Assembly (NCBI GenBank): GCA_025356915.1
Contig: JANXQG010000289.1
Span: 1 to 6,456 of the forward strand
Origin: Planctomycetota bacterium
GTDB lineage: Bacteria > Planctomycetota > Planctomycetia > Pirellulales > Thermoguttaceae
Length of the DNA stretch: 6,456 nt
Reading direction: 5' to 3'
Shown here piece after piece: positions 1-5,771 of this stretch. The notes below the pieces were generated by a model. The model was not told where the DNA came from. It saw only the letters and a list, made by a program, of their open reading frames with translations, and searched no databases. The position numbers and the translations under genes were made by a program. Position 1 is the first letter of the stretch; the number at the start of each line of letters is the position of its first letter.

Positions 1-1
1 G

Positions 2-1549
2 CTTTACAAAGCGGCCACCTGGGTCGAGCGCCAGTATCACGAGTACCTCCTCCACTCGCCCGAGGCCGAGCCGGCCAGGAACTATTTTCGAGAGCGCGGT
101 ATCACGGCCGAGAGTATCGAGCGGTTCCAACTCGGCTTTGCTCCCCTGGATCGCGATTGGATCCTCAAGCAGGCCGGCGGTAGCTTCAGTCGCGCCAAGG
201 TTCTGGAGACGATCGGCGTGCTGCGCTGCTCTTCCGGAGGCGGCAGTCATTACGATTTGTTTCGCGGCCGCGGATTGTTCGCTATTCACGATGCCCAAGG
301 CCGGCCGGTTGGAATGGGCGGGCGATTGCTGCCGGGCGTCGAGACCTTTCTTCCGGGCAAGTACGTCAACTCGCCGGAAACGCCCTTGTTCCGCAAGAGC
401 CATCTGCTCTATGGCCTCGATCTGGCCAAGGAGGCCATCCATAAGAGCAAGAGCAAGACCGCTCTGGTGATGGAGGGCTATACCGACGTCATCATTGCCC
501 ATCAATTCGGCTTCAACAACGCCGTGGCCGTGCTCGGCGTGGCGTTGGGTGAAACCCATATCAAGATCCTGAAGCGATTCGTCGACCGCATCGTCCTCGT
601 GCTCGACGGTGACGAAGCCGGCCAGAAGCGTACCAACGAAGTCTTGGAACTGTTCGTTGCCCAGCAGGTCGACTTGCAGATCCTCACGCTGCCCGACAAT
701 CTCGACCCTTGCGATTTCCTCCAGCAGCGCGGAGCCGATGCATTCGCCGAGCTACTGGCAACGGGCACCGTCGATGCGTTGGATCATGCCTTCCGCTCGG
801 CTACCCGCGGACTCGATCTGGATCGCGACATTCACGGCTCCAGCCAGGCCCTGGAGCGGCTGATTGCGATTCTGGCCAAGGCCCCGCGACTGCGACCCGA
901 TACAACCAGTGAAGATCGTCTGCGGGAAGGAAAGTTCCTACAGCGTTTTGCTGCCTTGTTCCGCGTGAGCGAGACCGAAGTCCGCCGCCGCCTGACGACG
1001 TTGCGACGCCGCATGCAGGATGCAGACAAGATACCCACGCTACGCGACGCAGGCGGGACGCCTACGCTACCTGCTGAACCTGCTTGGCGACCCGGCGATG
1101 CCATCGACACCTACGAACGCGAGTTCGCCGAGCTGCTCATCGTTTACCCCGATACATGGACAGCCGCCCGAGCGGCGATTGCTCCCGCCGAACTCATTTC
1201 GTCCGCGTTGCGGCGGATTTATGAAACAGGATGTCGTCTCTTGGACGACGGCGTGCCGCCCGATTTTGACCGGCTAATCCTCGAATTCGACGACCCCTCG
1301 CTGAAAAGCCTGCTGGTCGATCTCGATGAACAGGGTCGGGCCAAAGGGAGCCGAATGGCCGAGCCGGCCGAATTGTTGGATGACCTACTCAAAGCATTCC
1401 AAAGAAGGAATGTGGAGAAGCAGCAGCCCGGCCAGTTGGTCGCGCTGCGTGGACAAAACCTGGATAATGACCAGGAAATGGACCTGCTCAAGAATATCTT
1501 TCAGCAGGAAAGGAGCCGGCAGGGTATTTCTGACCCCATGGATGGGTGA
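2..1549 (+). CDS. dnaG: DNA primase DnaG (5' end cut off by window)
   Basis: DnaG makes the RNA primers for leading- and lagging-strand synthesis at the replication fork, working with the replicative helicase DnaB. The frame is open from base 2 and 515 residues are visible; the CHC2 zinc-binding domain and true start lie upstream of the window. Numbering from base 2, residues 1-50 match the start of the primase catalytic core (Toprim_N; 'YFRERGI', 'RFQLGFAP'). The core continues with 'LFRGRGLFAIHD' and 'GRPVGMGGRLLPG'. The Toprim metal-binding motifs follow: 'MEGYTDV', with the acidic Glu at about residue 158 (codon at 473), and 'LVLDGDEAG' at about 201-207 (Asp codon at 605). The C-terminal 200 residues are helical and diverged, as expected for the helicase-interaction domain. 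A proline-rich linker near residues 345-360 carries a palindromic repeat in frame. The gene precedes rpoD on the same strand with a 165-bp gap, the macromolecular-synthesis arrangement. The identity is very secure. Confidence 0.97.
   Translation, partial: LYKAATWVERQYHEYLLHSPEAEPARNYFRERGITAESIERFQLGFAPLDRDWILKQAGGSFSRAKVLETIGVLRCSSGGGSHYDLFRGRGLFAIHDAQGRPVGMGGRLLPGVETFLPGKYVNSPETPLFRKSHLLYGLDLAKEAIHKSKSKTALVMEGYTDVIIAHQFGFNNAVAVLGVALGETHIKILKRFVDRIVLVLDGDEAGQKRTNEVLELFVAQQVDLQILTLPDNLDPCDFLQQRGADAFAELLATGTVDALDHAFRSATRGLDLDRDIHGSSQALERLIAILAKAPRLRPDTTSEDRLREGKFLQRFAALFRVSETEVRRRLTTLRRRMQDADKIPTLRDAGGTPTLPAEPAWRPGDAIDTYEREFAELLIVYPDTWTAARAAIAPAELISSALRRIYETGCRLLDDGVPPDFDRLILEFDDPSLKSLLVDLDEQGRAKGSRMAEPAELLDDLLKAFQRRNVEKQQPGQLVALRGQNLDNDQEMDLLKNIFQQERSRQGISDPMDG
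1049..1074. repeat. REP-like palindromic repeat inside dnaG
   Basis: The stretch contains a short dyad: AGGCG at 1051-1055, spacer GGA, and CGCCT at 1059-1063. It is flanked by near-identical copies of CTACGC/CACGCTAC (1037-1043 and 1063-1070). It reads in frame as 'AGGTPTLPA'. Units with a GCGGGACGCCT core followed by a CGCTACC-like tail are, from memory, a common dispersed palindrome in Pirellulales genomes; only one copy is in this window, so the repeat status is an inference. It falls between the primase core and the C-terminal helicase-interaction region, a linker that could tolerate an insertion. Confidence 0.5.
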
Positions 1550-1585
1550 TGATGCTCTGGCACGGGTGATCCCTTGCGTAGGGTG

Positions 1586-1617
1586 TAGGACTTAGGACTT
1601 AGCCAAGCACTAAGACC
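1586..1617 (+). other. Tandem heptamer and weak hairpin between dnaG and rpoD
   Basis: A 7-base unit (AGGACTT) is repeated in tandem at 1587-1600, with a partial third copy. The second copy can fold with downstream bases: GGACTTAG at 1595-1602 against CTAAGACC at 1610-1617, with one mismatch and a 7-base loop. No T-run follows, so this is not a convincing intrinsic terminator. I saw no convincing -35/-10 pair elsewhere in the 1550-1714 gap, so rpoD may be co-transcribed with dnaG or use a promoter I cannot recognise. Confidence 0.3.
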
Positions 1618-1701
1618 AAAACACTCCCACCGTACCCGCACGGTTGGGCAAGGCCTGATCGCAGTTTTTGTGCAAACACCCAGACGCCGCTAGGGCGTAA
1701 A

Positions 1702-1707
1702 AAGGAG
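1702..1707 (+). promoter_or_regulatory. Ribosome binding site of rpoD
   Basis: AAGGAG lies 7 bases before the GTG at 1715 and decides that start, because an in-frame TAG at 1691-1693 leaves no upstream start. A small 5-bp GC-rich hairpin (ACGCC 1684-1688, loop GCTAG, GGCGT 1694-1698) ends three bases before the site and could affect ribosome access; that effect is speculative. Confidence 0.85.
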
Positions 1708-1714
1708 TAGTAAG

Positions 1715-3394
1715 GTGGACCATTTCGATAAAGATATGCAGGAACTCGTCGCGAAAGGCAAAACCCAGGGATATCTGACCTACGACGAAGTCAACGAATA
1801 CCTGCCTGACGAGGAAGTCAATCCCGATAAGCTCGACAATCTTCTCATTGCTTTGGAGGAAGAGGGCATTGATCTGGTCAACGAGGCCCCGGCCCCGGAG
1901 TTCTTTGACATTACCCAGCAGTCCGATCCCGACGAACGGTTTGAATCGCATCTGCACGAAGGCGAGATCCCAGGCAGCGCAGCGGAAGCTCTGCCACCTC
2001 CCGCCGATGTAAGCAAATGGAGCAGCGATCCGATCCGCATGTATCTCTCGCAAATGGCGGAGATTCCGCTTCTGAAGCGGGAGGAAGAGATTGCCCTGGC
2101 CAAGAAGATCGAAATCACCCGCAAGCGATTTCGCCGCACCGTGATCGGTTGCAACTTGGCGATGTGTGACACGCTGGCCACGCTCGTCAAGGTCCATAGC
2201 GGGTTCCTGCCCTTTGACCGCACGATCAAGGTCTCCTTGACCGAGCGGCTCACCAAGGAGCAGATTTCCGCACGCATGCCGCATAATCTCAAGACGCTCA
2301 CGCACTTGGCCGCCGCCAACCGCCGCGACTTCTCCAAGTTGATCAATCGCCGCACCTTGGAAACCGAGCGCATGGAGGCCCGCAAACGTTTCATTCGCCG
2401 CCGTCGCAAGATGCTCACCCTGATTGAAGAGCTTAGCTTGCGGACCCGCCGCGTCCAGGCGATGATGCAGCAGATGGAGAATTCGCTTGTCCGCATGGAC
2501 CAGATCCGCACGCAGCTTCGCGCTTTACCCCAGGCCCACGAGAGCCGCGACCGTCGGGCGAACCTCCGTCGCGAACTTCGCGACCTGATGCTTGACACCC
2601 AGGAGACACCCAAGAGCCTGCGGAAACGCGGCGACTTAATGCGACGTCAGTACCAAGAGTACGAGTTCGTCAAGCGCGAGTTGTCCGGCGGTAACCTCCG
2701 CCTGGTCGTCTCGATTGCTAAAAAGTACCGCAATCGCGGCCTGAGTTTCCTCGACCTCATCCAGGAAGGCAACACCGGCCTGATGCGGGCGGTCGATAAG
2801 TACGAATATCGCCGGGGCTACAAGTTTTCGACCTACGCCACCTGGTGGATACGCCAGGCCATCACCCGTGCGATTGCAGACCAAGCCCGCACCATCCGCA
2901 TCCCTGTTCACATGATCGACGTGCTCAGCAAGCTGCGAAACGTGACGAAACACCTCCTCCAGGAACTGGGTCGTGAACCCTCCACGGAGGAGTTGGCAAT
3001 GGCCGCCGGGCTGGGACTCGACGAAGTTCGTCGCGTTTTAAGCATGGGCCGGCAACCAGTAAGCCTTGACCGACCGGTCGGAGAAAGCGAAGATAGTTGT
3101 TTCGGCGAGTTCCTCGAAGATGGAGGCTTGCCACGTCCCGACAAGGCGGCTGGAAATGAACTGCTGCGAGAAAAGATTGAAGCCCTGCTCAAAACGCTTA
3201 GTTATCGCGAGCGCGAGATCATTCGCCTCCGATACGGCCTGGGCGACGGGTATACCTACACCCTGGAAGAGGTGGGGCGTATCTTCAAGGTCACCCGCGA
3301 GCGCGTCCGCCAGATTGAGGCCAAGGCCGTCCAGAAGTTACAGCACCCCGTGCGCAGCCAGCAGTTGGCTGGTTTCCTCGAACCGGCCGCGTAA
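1715..3394 (+). CDS. rpoD: Housekeeping RNA polymerase sigma factor (sigma-70 / RpoD)
   Basis: Primary sigma factor that directs core RNA polymerase to -10/-35 promoters; 559 residues starting at GTG. All sigma-70 regions are visible. Region 1.1, found only in primary sigma factors, is at about 8-58 ('QGYLTYDEVNEYLP'). Region 1.2 is at about 101-135 ('DPIRMYLSQM'). A long basic non-conserved segment with coiled-coil character fills about 136-315. Region 2 is at 321-395, with the core-binding 'LRLVVSIAKKYRNRG' and 'LDLIQEGN' and the -10 element 'YKFSTYATWWIRQAITRAI'. Region 3 runs from about 396 to 470, including the sigma-finger 'EDSCFGEFLED'. Region 4 is at about 485-555, with the -35 helix 'VTRERVRQIEAKA'. 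The presence of 1.1 separates it from group 2 sigma factors. It follows dnaG and is closed off by a strong terminator 145 bp downstream. Nothing looks damaged. Confidence 0.98.
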   Translation: MDHFDKDMQELVAKGKTQGYLTYDEVNEYLPDEEVNPDKLDNLLIALEEEGIDLVNEAPAPEFFDITQQSDPDERFESHLHEGEIPGSAAEALPPPADVSKWSSDPIRMYLSQMAEIPLLKREEEIALAKKIEITRKRFRRTVIGCNLAMCDTLATLVKVHSGFLPFDRTIKVSLTERLTKEQISARMPHNLKTLTHLAAANRRDFSKLINRRTLETERMEARKRFIRRRRKMLTLIEELSLRTRRVQAMMQQMENSLVRMDQIRTQLRALPQAHESRDRRANLRRELRDLMLDTQETPKSLRKRGDLMRRQYQEYEFVKRELSGGNLRLVVSIAKKYRNRGLSFLDLIQEGNTGLMRAVDKYEYRRGYKFSTYATWWIRQAITRAIADQARTIRIPVHMIDVLSKLRNVTKHLLQELGREPSTEELAMAAGLGLDEVRRVLSMGRQPVSLDRPVGESEDSCFGEFLEDGGLPRPDKAAGNELLREKIEALLKTLSYREREIIRLRYGLGDGYTYTLEEVGRIFKVTRERVRQIEAKAVQKLQHPVRSQQLAGFLEPAA

Positions 3395-3420
3395 GAAGGG
3401 GCTAGGGACGAGTAGCCCTA

Positions 3421-3470
3421 AACCTCTCTCCCCTCGCCCGTACTCGGGAGAGGGGCAGGGGGTGAGGGCA
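3421..3470. repeat. GC-rich palindromic intergenic repeat downstream of rpoD
   Basis: A self-complementary element. CCCG (3437-3440) pairs with CGGG (3445-3448) around a TACT loop, then after one mismatch CCCCTC (3430-3435) pairs with GAGGGG (3450-3455). A purine-rich tail (GCAGGGGGTGAGGG) follows. When translated, such elements give the 'LTPCPSP...GRGE' style peptides often seen in spurious ORFs; one occurs here on the minus strand. This type of element is dispersed in many planctomycete genomes and in other GC-rich bacteria; that statement is from memory. The remaining spacer holds another small hairpin (GGGCTA 3399-3404 with TAGCCC 3413-3418) and nothing else I recognise. Confidence 0.7.
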
Positions 3471-3539
3471 GGTGATTGTCTAATCCGTCTTGCCTCTTGC
3501 CCTCGGGCCGATCGGTCCGAATTTGTTCGGCACATTCTA

Positions 3540-3578
3540 CGAGCCGTGGTGAGTTCCACCACGGCTCGCTTTGTTTTT
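3540..3578 (+). terminator. Rho-independent terminator after rpoD
   Basis: A perfect 12-bp stem (CGAGCCGTGGTG at 3540-3551 with CACCACGGCTCG at 3557-3568) closes a 5-base AGTTC loop and is followed by the T-rich tract TTTGTTTTT at 3570-3578. There is no T-tract in the opposite direction, so it serves the + strand only. It most likely ends the dnaG-rpoD transcript and separates it from the zinc-ribbon gene, whose ATG is only 28 bases further on. Confidence 0.9.
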
Positions 3579-3606
3579 ACACCATTCCCAAGTGAGCAAA
3601 TATCTC

Positions 3607-4323
3607 ATGCCATCACCCACCGTTAGCCTCGACGTTCTGCGAACCCTGCACCGCATTCATAAGCAACTGACCGATCTCAAGGATCGCCGCGATCGCGGCC
3701 CCCGCCAAATCCTTGCCGGCGATGCCGGTATCAAGCAGCGCGAGGACGAGTTGAACCAGGTCCGCGAAGAGCTGAAGACGATGCGGAAGAACATCGATCA
3801 ACAGCAACTCCAAATGAAGAGCAACGAGCAGAAGATCAAAGACCTCGACACCAAGCTCAACACGGCGGCGACCAATCGCGAGTATCAGATTCTCAAGGAC
3901 CAGATCGCCGCCGATAAAATGGCCAACAGCGTGCTGGAAGACGAGATCATCGAAATGATGGAGCAGATCGACGCCTTCCGGCCCAAGATCGCCGAGGCAG
4001 AAAGCGTGGTCAAGACGACGCGGGAGAAGGTCGCCGCCGGCCGGAAGACGGTCGAGTCCCAGGCCGACTCGATCCTGGGCGACATCGCGCGACTGGAGGC
4101 CGAGTTAAAGCAGTCTGAGGCGGAACTGCCGGAGAGGATTCGTGAAACGTACCTGCGTTTGGTTGGGAAGAAAGGCGAGGATGCCCTGGCCGCGGTCGTG
4201 GACGGTGCCTGTAGCGGTTGCTACCAACAGGTTCCCGTGAACGTCCAGGCGAACATTCGCCTCTTGCAGCCCAGTTTTTGCCGAACCTGCGGGCGGTTGC
4301 TGTATATCGCGGAGGAGAAGTAG
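3607..4323 (+). CDS. Coiled-coil protein with C-terminal C4 zinc ribbon (zf-RING_7 / CT398-like)
   Basis: A 238-residue protein. Residues 8-180 are a long charged, heptad-like helical region that should form an antiparallel coiled-coil hairpin, with the family-typical 'NREYQILKDQI' at about 90-100. The C-terminus has four cysteines in CxxC pairs (C202/C205 in 'ACSGC' and C225/C228 in 'CRTCG') that form a zinc ribbon. This architecture matches the Pfam zf-RING_7 family, which includes Chlamydia CT398 and Helicobacter HP0958; these are reported to interact with sigma-54 (RpoN). The role in planctomycetes is not established. I chose ATG 3607. An in-frame GTG at 3592 and TTG at 3571 are possible, but the TTG lies inside the terminator T-tract. 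No strong ribosome binding site precedes any of them. No signal peptide or membrane segment is seen, so it should be cytoplasmic. Family assignment is firm; function is open. Confidence 0.9.
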   Translation: MPSPTVSLDVLRTLHRIHKQLTDLKDRRDRGPRQILAGDAGIKQREDELNQVREELKTMRKNIDQQQLQMKSNEQKIKDLDTKLNTAATNREYQILKDQIAADKMANSVLEDEIIEMMEQIDAFRPKIAEAESVVKTTREKVAAGRKTVESQADSILGDIARLEAELKQSEAELPERIRETYLRLVGKKGEDALAAVVDGACSGCYQQVPVNVQANIRLLQPSFCRTCGRLLYIAEEK

Positions 4324-4392
4324 TTGAACAAGTGTGAGGATACTGCTATCATTCCTTCCTGCGAGGAGAGATCTGACAAAACGTGAGGAATG

Positions 4393-4794
4393 CTAGCGCA
4401 TCGCATACCACATCGCGGTGCAAATCGTCAAAAGCAGCCCTAGCCAGAAGAGGTAATTCCGATAGAAGGGCACCCGCTCCGCGGCCAGCAGCGATTTCCA
4501 ATCCGAGACGGTGGTCGTGGCAAGCTGCGCGGTAGAGGCCGGTCGAGTGATCAGACTCACGGCGACCAGAATCGCGCTACACACCAAAAAATTAAAAAAA
4601 GCGGTGTGCAACCACGGTTTCAAGAGCCAGTGATCCATCAGCGGCTTGACCATCTGGAACATTTCGGGGCCTAGCTTCTCATGCAACCCGCTCCAGCCAC
4701 CCACTTGGCGAAGCCCCAGAGTGGTGAGCACCACTCCCGCCATTCCGGCTCCAGGCAAAGACGGTGTTCTAACCAATGGCTGGAAAACAGCCCG
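4393..4794 (-). pseudogene. Remnant of a sodium:solute symporter (SSS/SLC5 family), internally deleted
   Basis: About 130 codons remain of a transporter that normally has 450-650 residues and 11-15 membrane helices. The frame is open after a TAG at 4795-4797; the first usable start is a TTG at 4776. Numbered from that TTG, residues 10-45 ('VVLTTLGLRQVGGWSGL', then 'LGPEMFQMVKP') resemble the mid-protein segment of SSS transporters around helix 5-6. Residues 50-127 resemble the extreme C-terminus: a membrane helix at about 56-77, a polar linker, then a last helix at about 106-124 ending in 'WYAMR'. The two parts are joined directly near residues 46-52, so the helices between are missing and the N-terminal half is absent. 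It cannot work as a transporter. It converges on the zinc-ribbon gene (69-bp gap) and lies downstream of the Uma2 gene. Assignment is by pattern recognition; it could alternatively be annotated as a short hypothetical membrane protein. Confidence 0.65.
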
Positions 4795-4908
4795 CTATTG
4801 AACAGCGGCACGAACTGAAAAGTGTGGCGCGAGCCATATTGCAAACGGCGGCTGCGAGCTGGCACGGTGTTTCCTTGGTTGGTGCAAGAGGCCGTTACCT
4901 TACCCGCC

Positions 4909-5622
4909 TCATTCGTCCCGTTGCCCTTCGACCTGGGCGAACAACCGGGCCAGGGGCAATTCAAAGTCGGGCAATACTTCACCACCTCGGAGTGAGCCGT
5001 CCGAGCCGATTTCCGTCCAATCGCCGGCGGCCGTGTAAGCCCGCGCGGTGCGAGTCTTGGATTCGATGGTCCAAACCAACCGTACGCCTGCCTGAAAGTA
5101 CTCGCGCAACTTTCGTGCCATCTCTTCTGCAGTGTTGCCCTTGGAAAGGATCTCGACGGCCAAATCGGGGACTACGGCGTAAATTGGGGGCTTGGGTGAT
5201 CCGCGGGCCGGCAACCGTTCCCAGCGGATGAAGGAAACATCGGGTGCACGTATTTGTCCTGGCAAAATCTTGAGAAGCCCGGCCTCGCCGGTTAACACGC
5301 CAAGCTTATGCGTCTCAAGGTAACAACGGATAAAATAGATCAATTCCATCGCCAGCATGGATTCGTACGTCGCCATAATTTTCTCCACCAAGGTTCCGTC
5401 AATTAATTCGCAGATTCGGCCGCTCTGGGCCTCTGCCTCCAAAATATCCTGTTCGGTCGCCGTGCCTGGGGGTGGGTAAACGCGAATTCGATCGGCCGGA
5501 AAACCGGCGAATCGCGAAAGAACATCGGCGATCGTCCAGGCCAGCGGCGCGACATCGGGAGAGACCGTCAATAGTGAATCGCTCGAGTTGGTCAGCGAGG
5601 CATCGGACAAGATTGTGCTCAT
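4909..5622 (-). CDS. Uma2-family protein (DUF820, PD-(D/E)XK nuclease fold)
   Basis: A 237-residue protein of the Uma2/DUF820 family, which has the restriction-endonuclease-like PD-(D/E)XK fold. The biological role of the family is not established, although it is heavily expanded in Planctomycetes and Cyanobacteria. Visible family motifs are 'CELIDGTLVEK' (71-81), 'APDVSFI' with Asp128, 'PDLAVEILS' with Glu157, and 'KLREYFQAGVRLVWTIE' starting at Lys171. Asp128, Glu157 and a nearby Lys are the likely metal-binding and catalytic residues, so the enzyme looks intact. The first 30 residues are polar and low in conservation. The ATG has an AGGAG site at the correct distance and a near-consensus promoter upstream, so it is probably expressed as a single gene. 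No antitoxin-like partner or methyltransferase is adjacent. It is flanked on both sides by decayed genes on the same strand. Confidence 0.9.
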   Translation of the reverse strand: MSTILSDASLTNSSDSLLTVSPDVAPLAWTIADVLSRFAGFPADRIRVYPPPGTATEQDILEAEAQSGRICELIDGTLVEKIMATYESMLAMELIYFIRCYLETHKLGVLTGEAGLLKILPGQIRAPDVSFIRWERLPARGSPKPPIYAVVPDLAVEILSKGNTAEEMARKLREYFQAGVRLVWTIESKTRTARAYTAAGDWTEIGSDGSLRGGEVLPDFELPLARLFAQVEGQRDE

Positions 5623-5628
5623 GGCAGA

Positions 5629-5633
5629 CTCCT
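5629..5633 (-). promoter_or_regulatory. Ribosome binding site of the Uma2 gene
   Basis: AGGAG on the minus strand, 6 bases before the ATG whose first base is at 5622. It supports this start over any internal one. Confidence 0.8.
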
Positions 5634-5667
5634 GCTGGAGGAATACCTTGATTAGAAATCTAGGTAA

Positions 5668-5696
5668 ATTATGACGCCGTGGCCAGAGGGCGTCAA
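5668..5696 (-). promoter_or_regulatory. Near-consensus sigma-70 promoter of the Uma2 gene
   Basis: On the minus strand a -35 TTGACG (5691-5696) is followed after exactly 17 bases by a -10 CATAAT (5668-5673), each matching the consensus at 5 of 6 positions. Transcription would start near 5660, giving a leader of about 38 bases that includes the AGGAG site. The rpoD product in this window is the sigma factor expected to read it. The rest of the 149-bp gap (5697-5771) holds nothing I recognise. Confidence 0.75.
5672..5695. promoter_or_regulatory. Inverted repeat spanning the Uma2 promoter (operator candidate)
   Basis: TGACGCC at 5672-5678 and GGCGTCA at 5689-5695 form a perfect 7-bp dyad with a 10-base spacer. 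Its outer ends lie inside the -10 and -35 hexamers, so a dimeric protein bound here would block RNA polymerase. In RNA upstream of the start site it would also be the tail of any minus-strand transcript from the right, where it could form a weak hairpin followed by TAATTT. The operator role is an inference; no regulator gene is visible nearby. Confidence 0.4.
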
Positions 5697-5771
5697 GCGC
5701 GGAAGGGTTTCGTGGCCAGTTGGCAGTTTCCTAGAAATTTCGGTCAACCGCGGGTTATCGTGGTTTGGACG

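Noticed and set aside
1574..1602. TTGCGT followed after 17 bases by ACTTAG as an rpoD promoter
   Set aside because: The second hexamer does not resemble a -10 element and no better pair was found in the gap.
1610..2613. Long minus-strand open frames (231 and 277 codons) opposite rpoD
   Set aside because: They lie fully or largely antisense to a clear, highly conserved sigma factor and their products are rich in Arg, Ser and Leu with no family motif; they are mirror effects of GC-rich codon use.
3571..3606. Longer version of the zinc-ribbon gene starting at TTG 3571
   Set aside because: That start lies inside the T-tract of the rpoD terminator and adds 12 residues unlike the family's N-terminus; ATG 3607 is more likely.
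3066..3626. A 186-codon plus-strand frame overlapping the end of rpoD and the spacer
   Set aside because: It is out of frame with rpoD, runs through the palindromic repeat and the terminator, and shows no recognisable domain.
4350..4392. CATTCCT/AGGAATG inverted repeat as a terminator between the convergent genes
   Set aside because: The arms are only 7 bp with a 29-base loop and no T-run on either strand; it is not supported as a terminator.
4671..4985. A 104-codon minus-strand frame over the symporter remnant and the Uma2 stop
   Set aside because: It is out of frame with both and reads as low-information sequence. I also checked it as a possible frameshifted N-terminal part of the symporter and saw no membrane helices or family motif.
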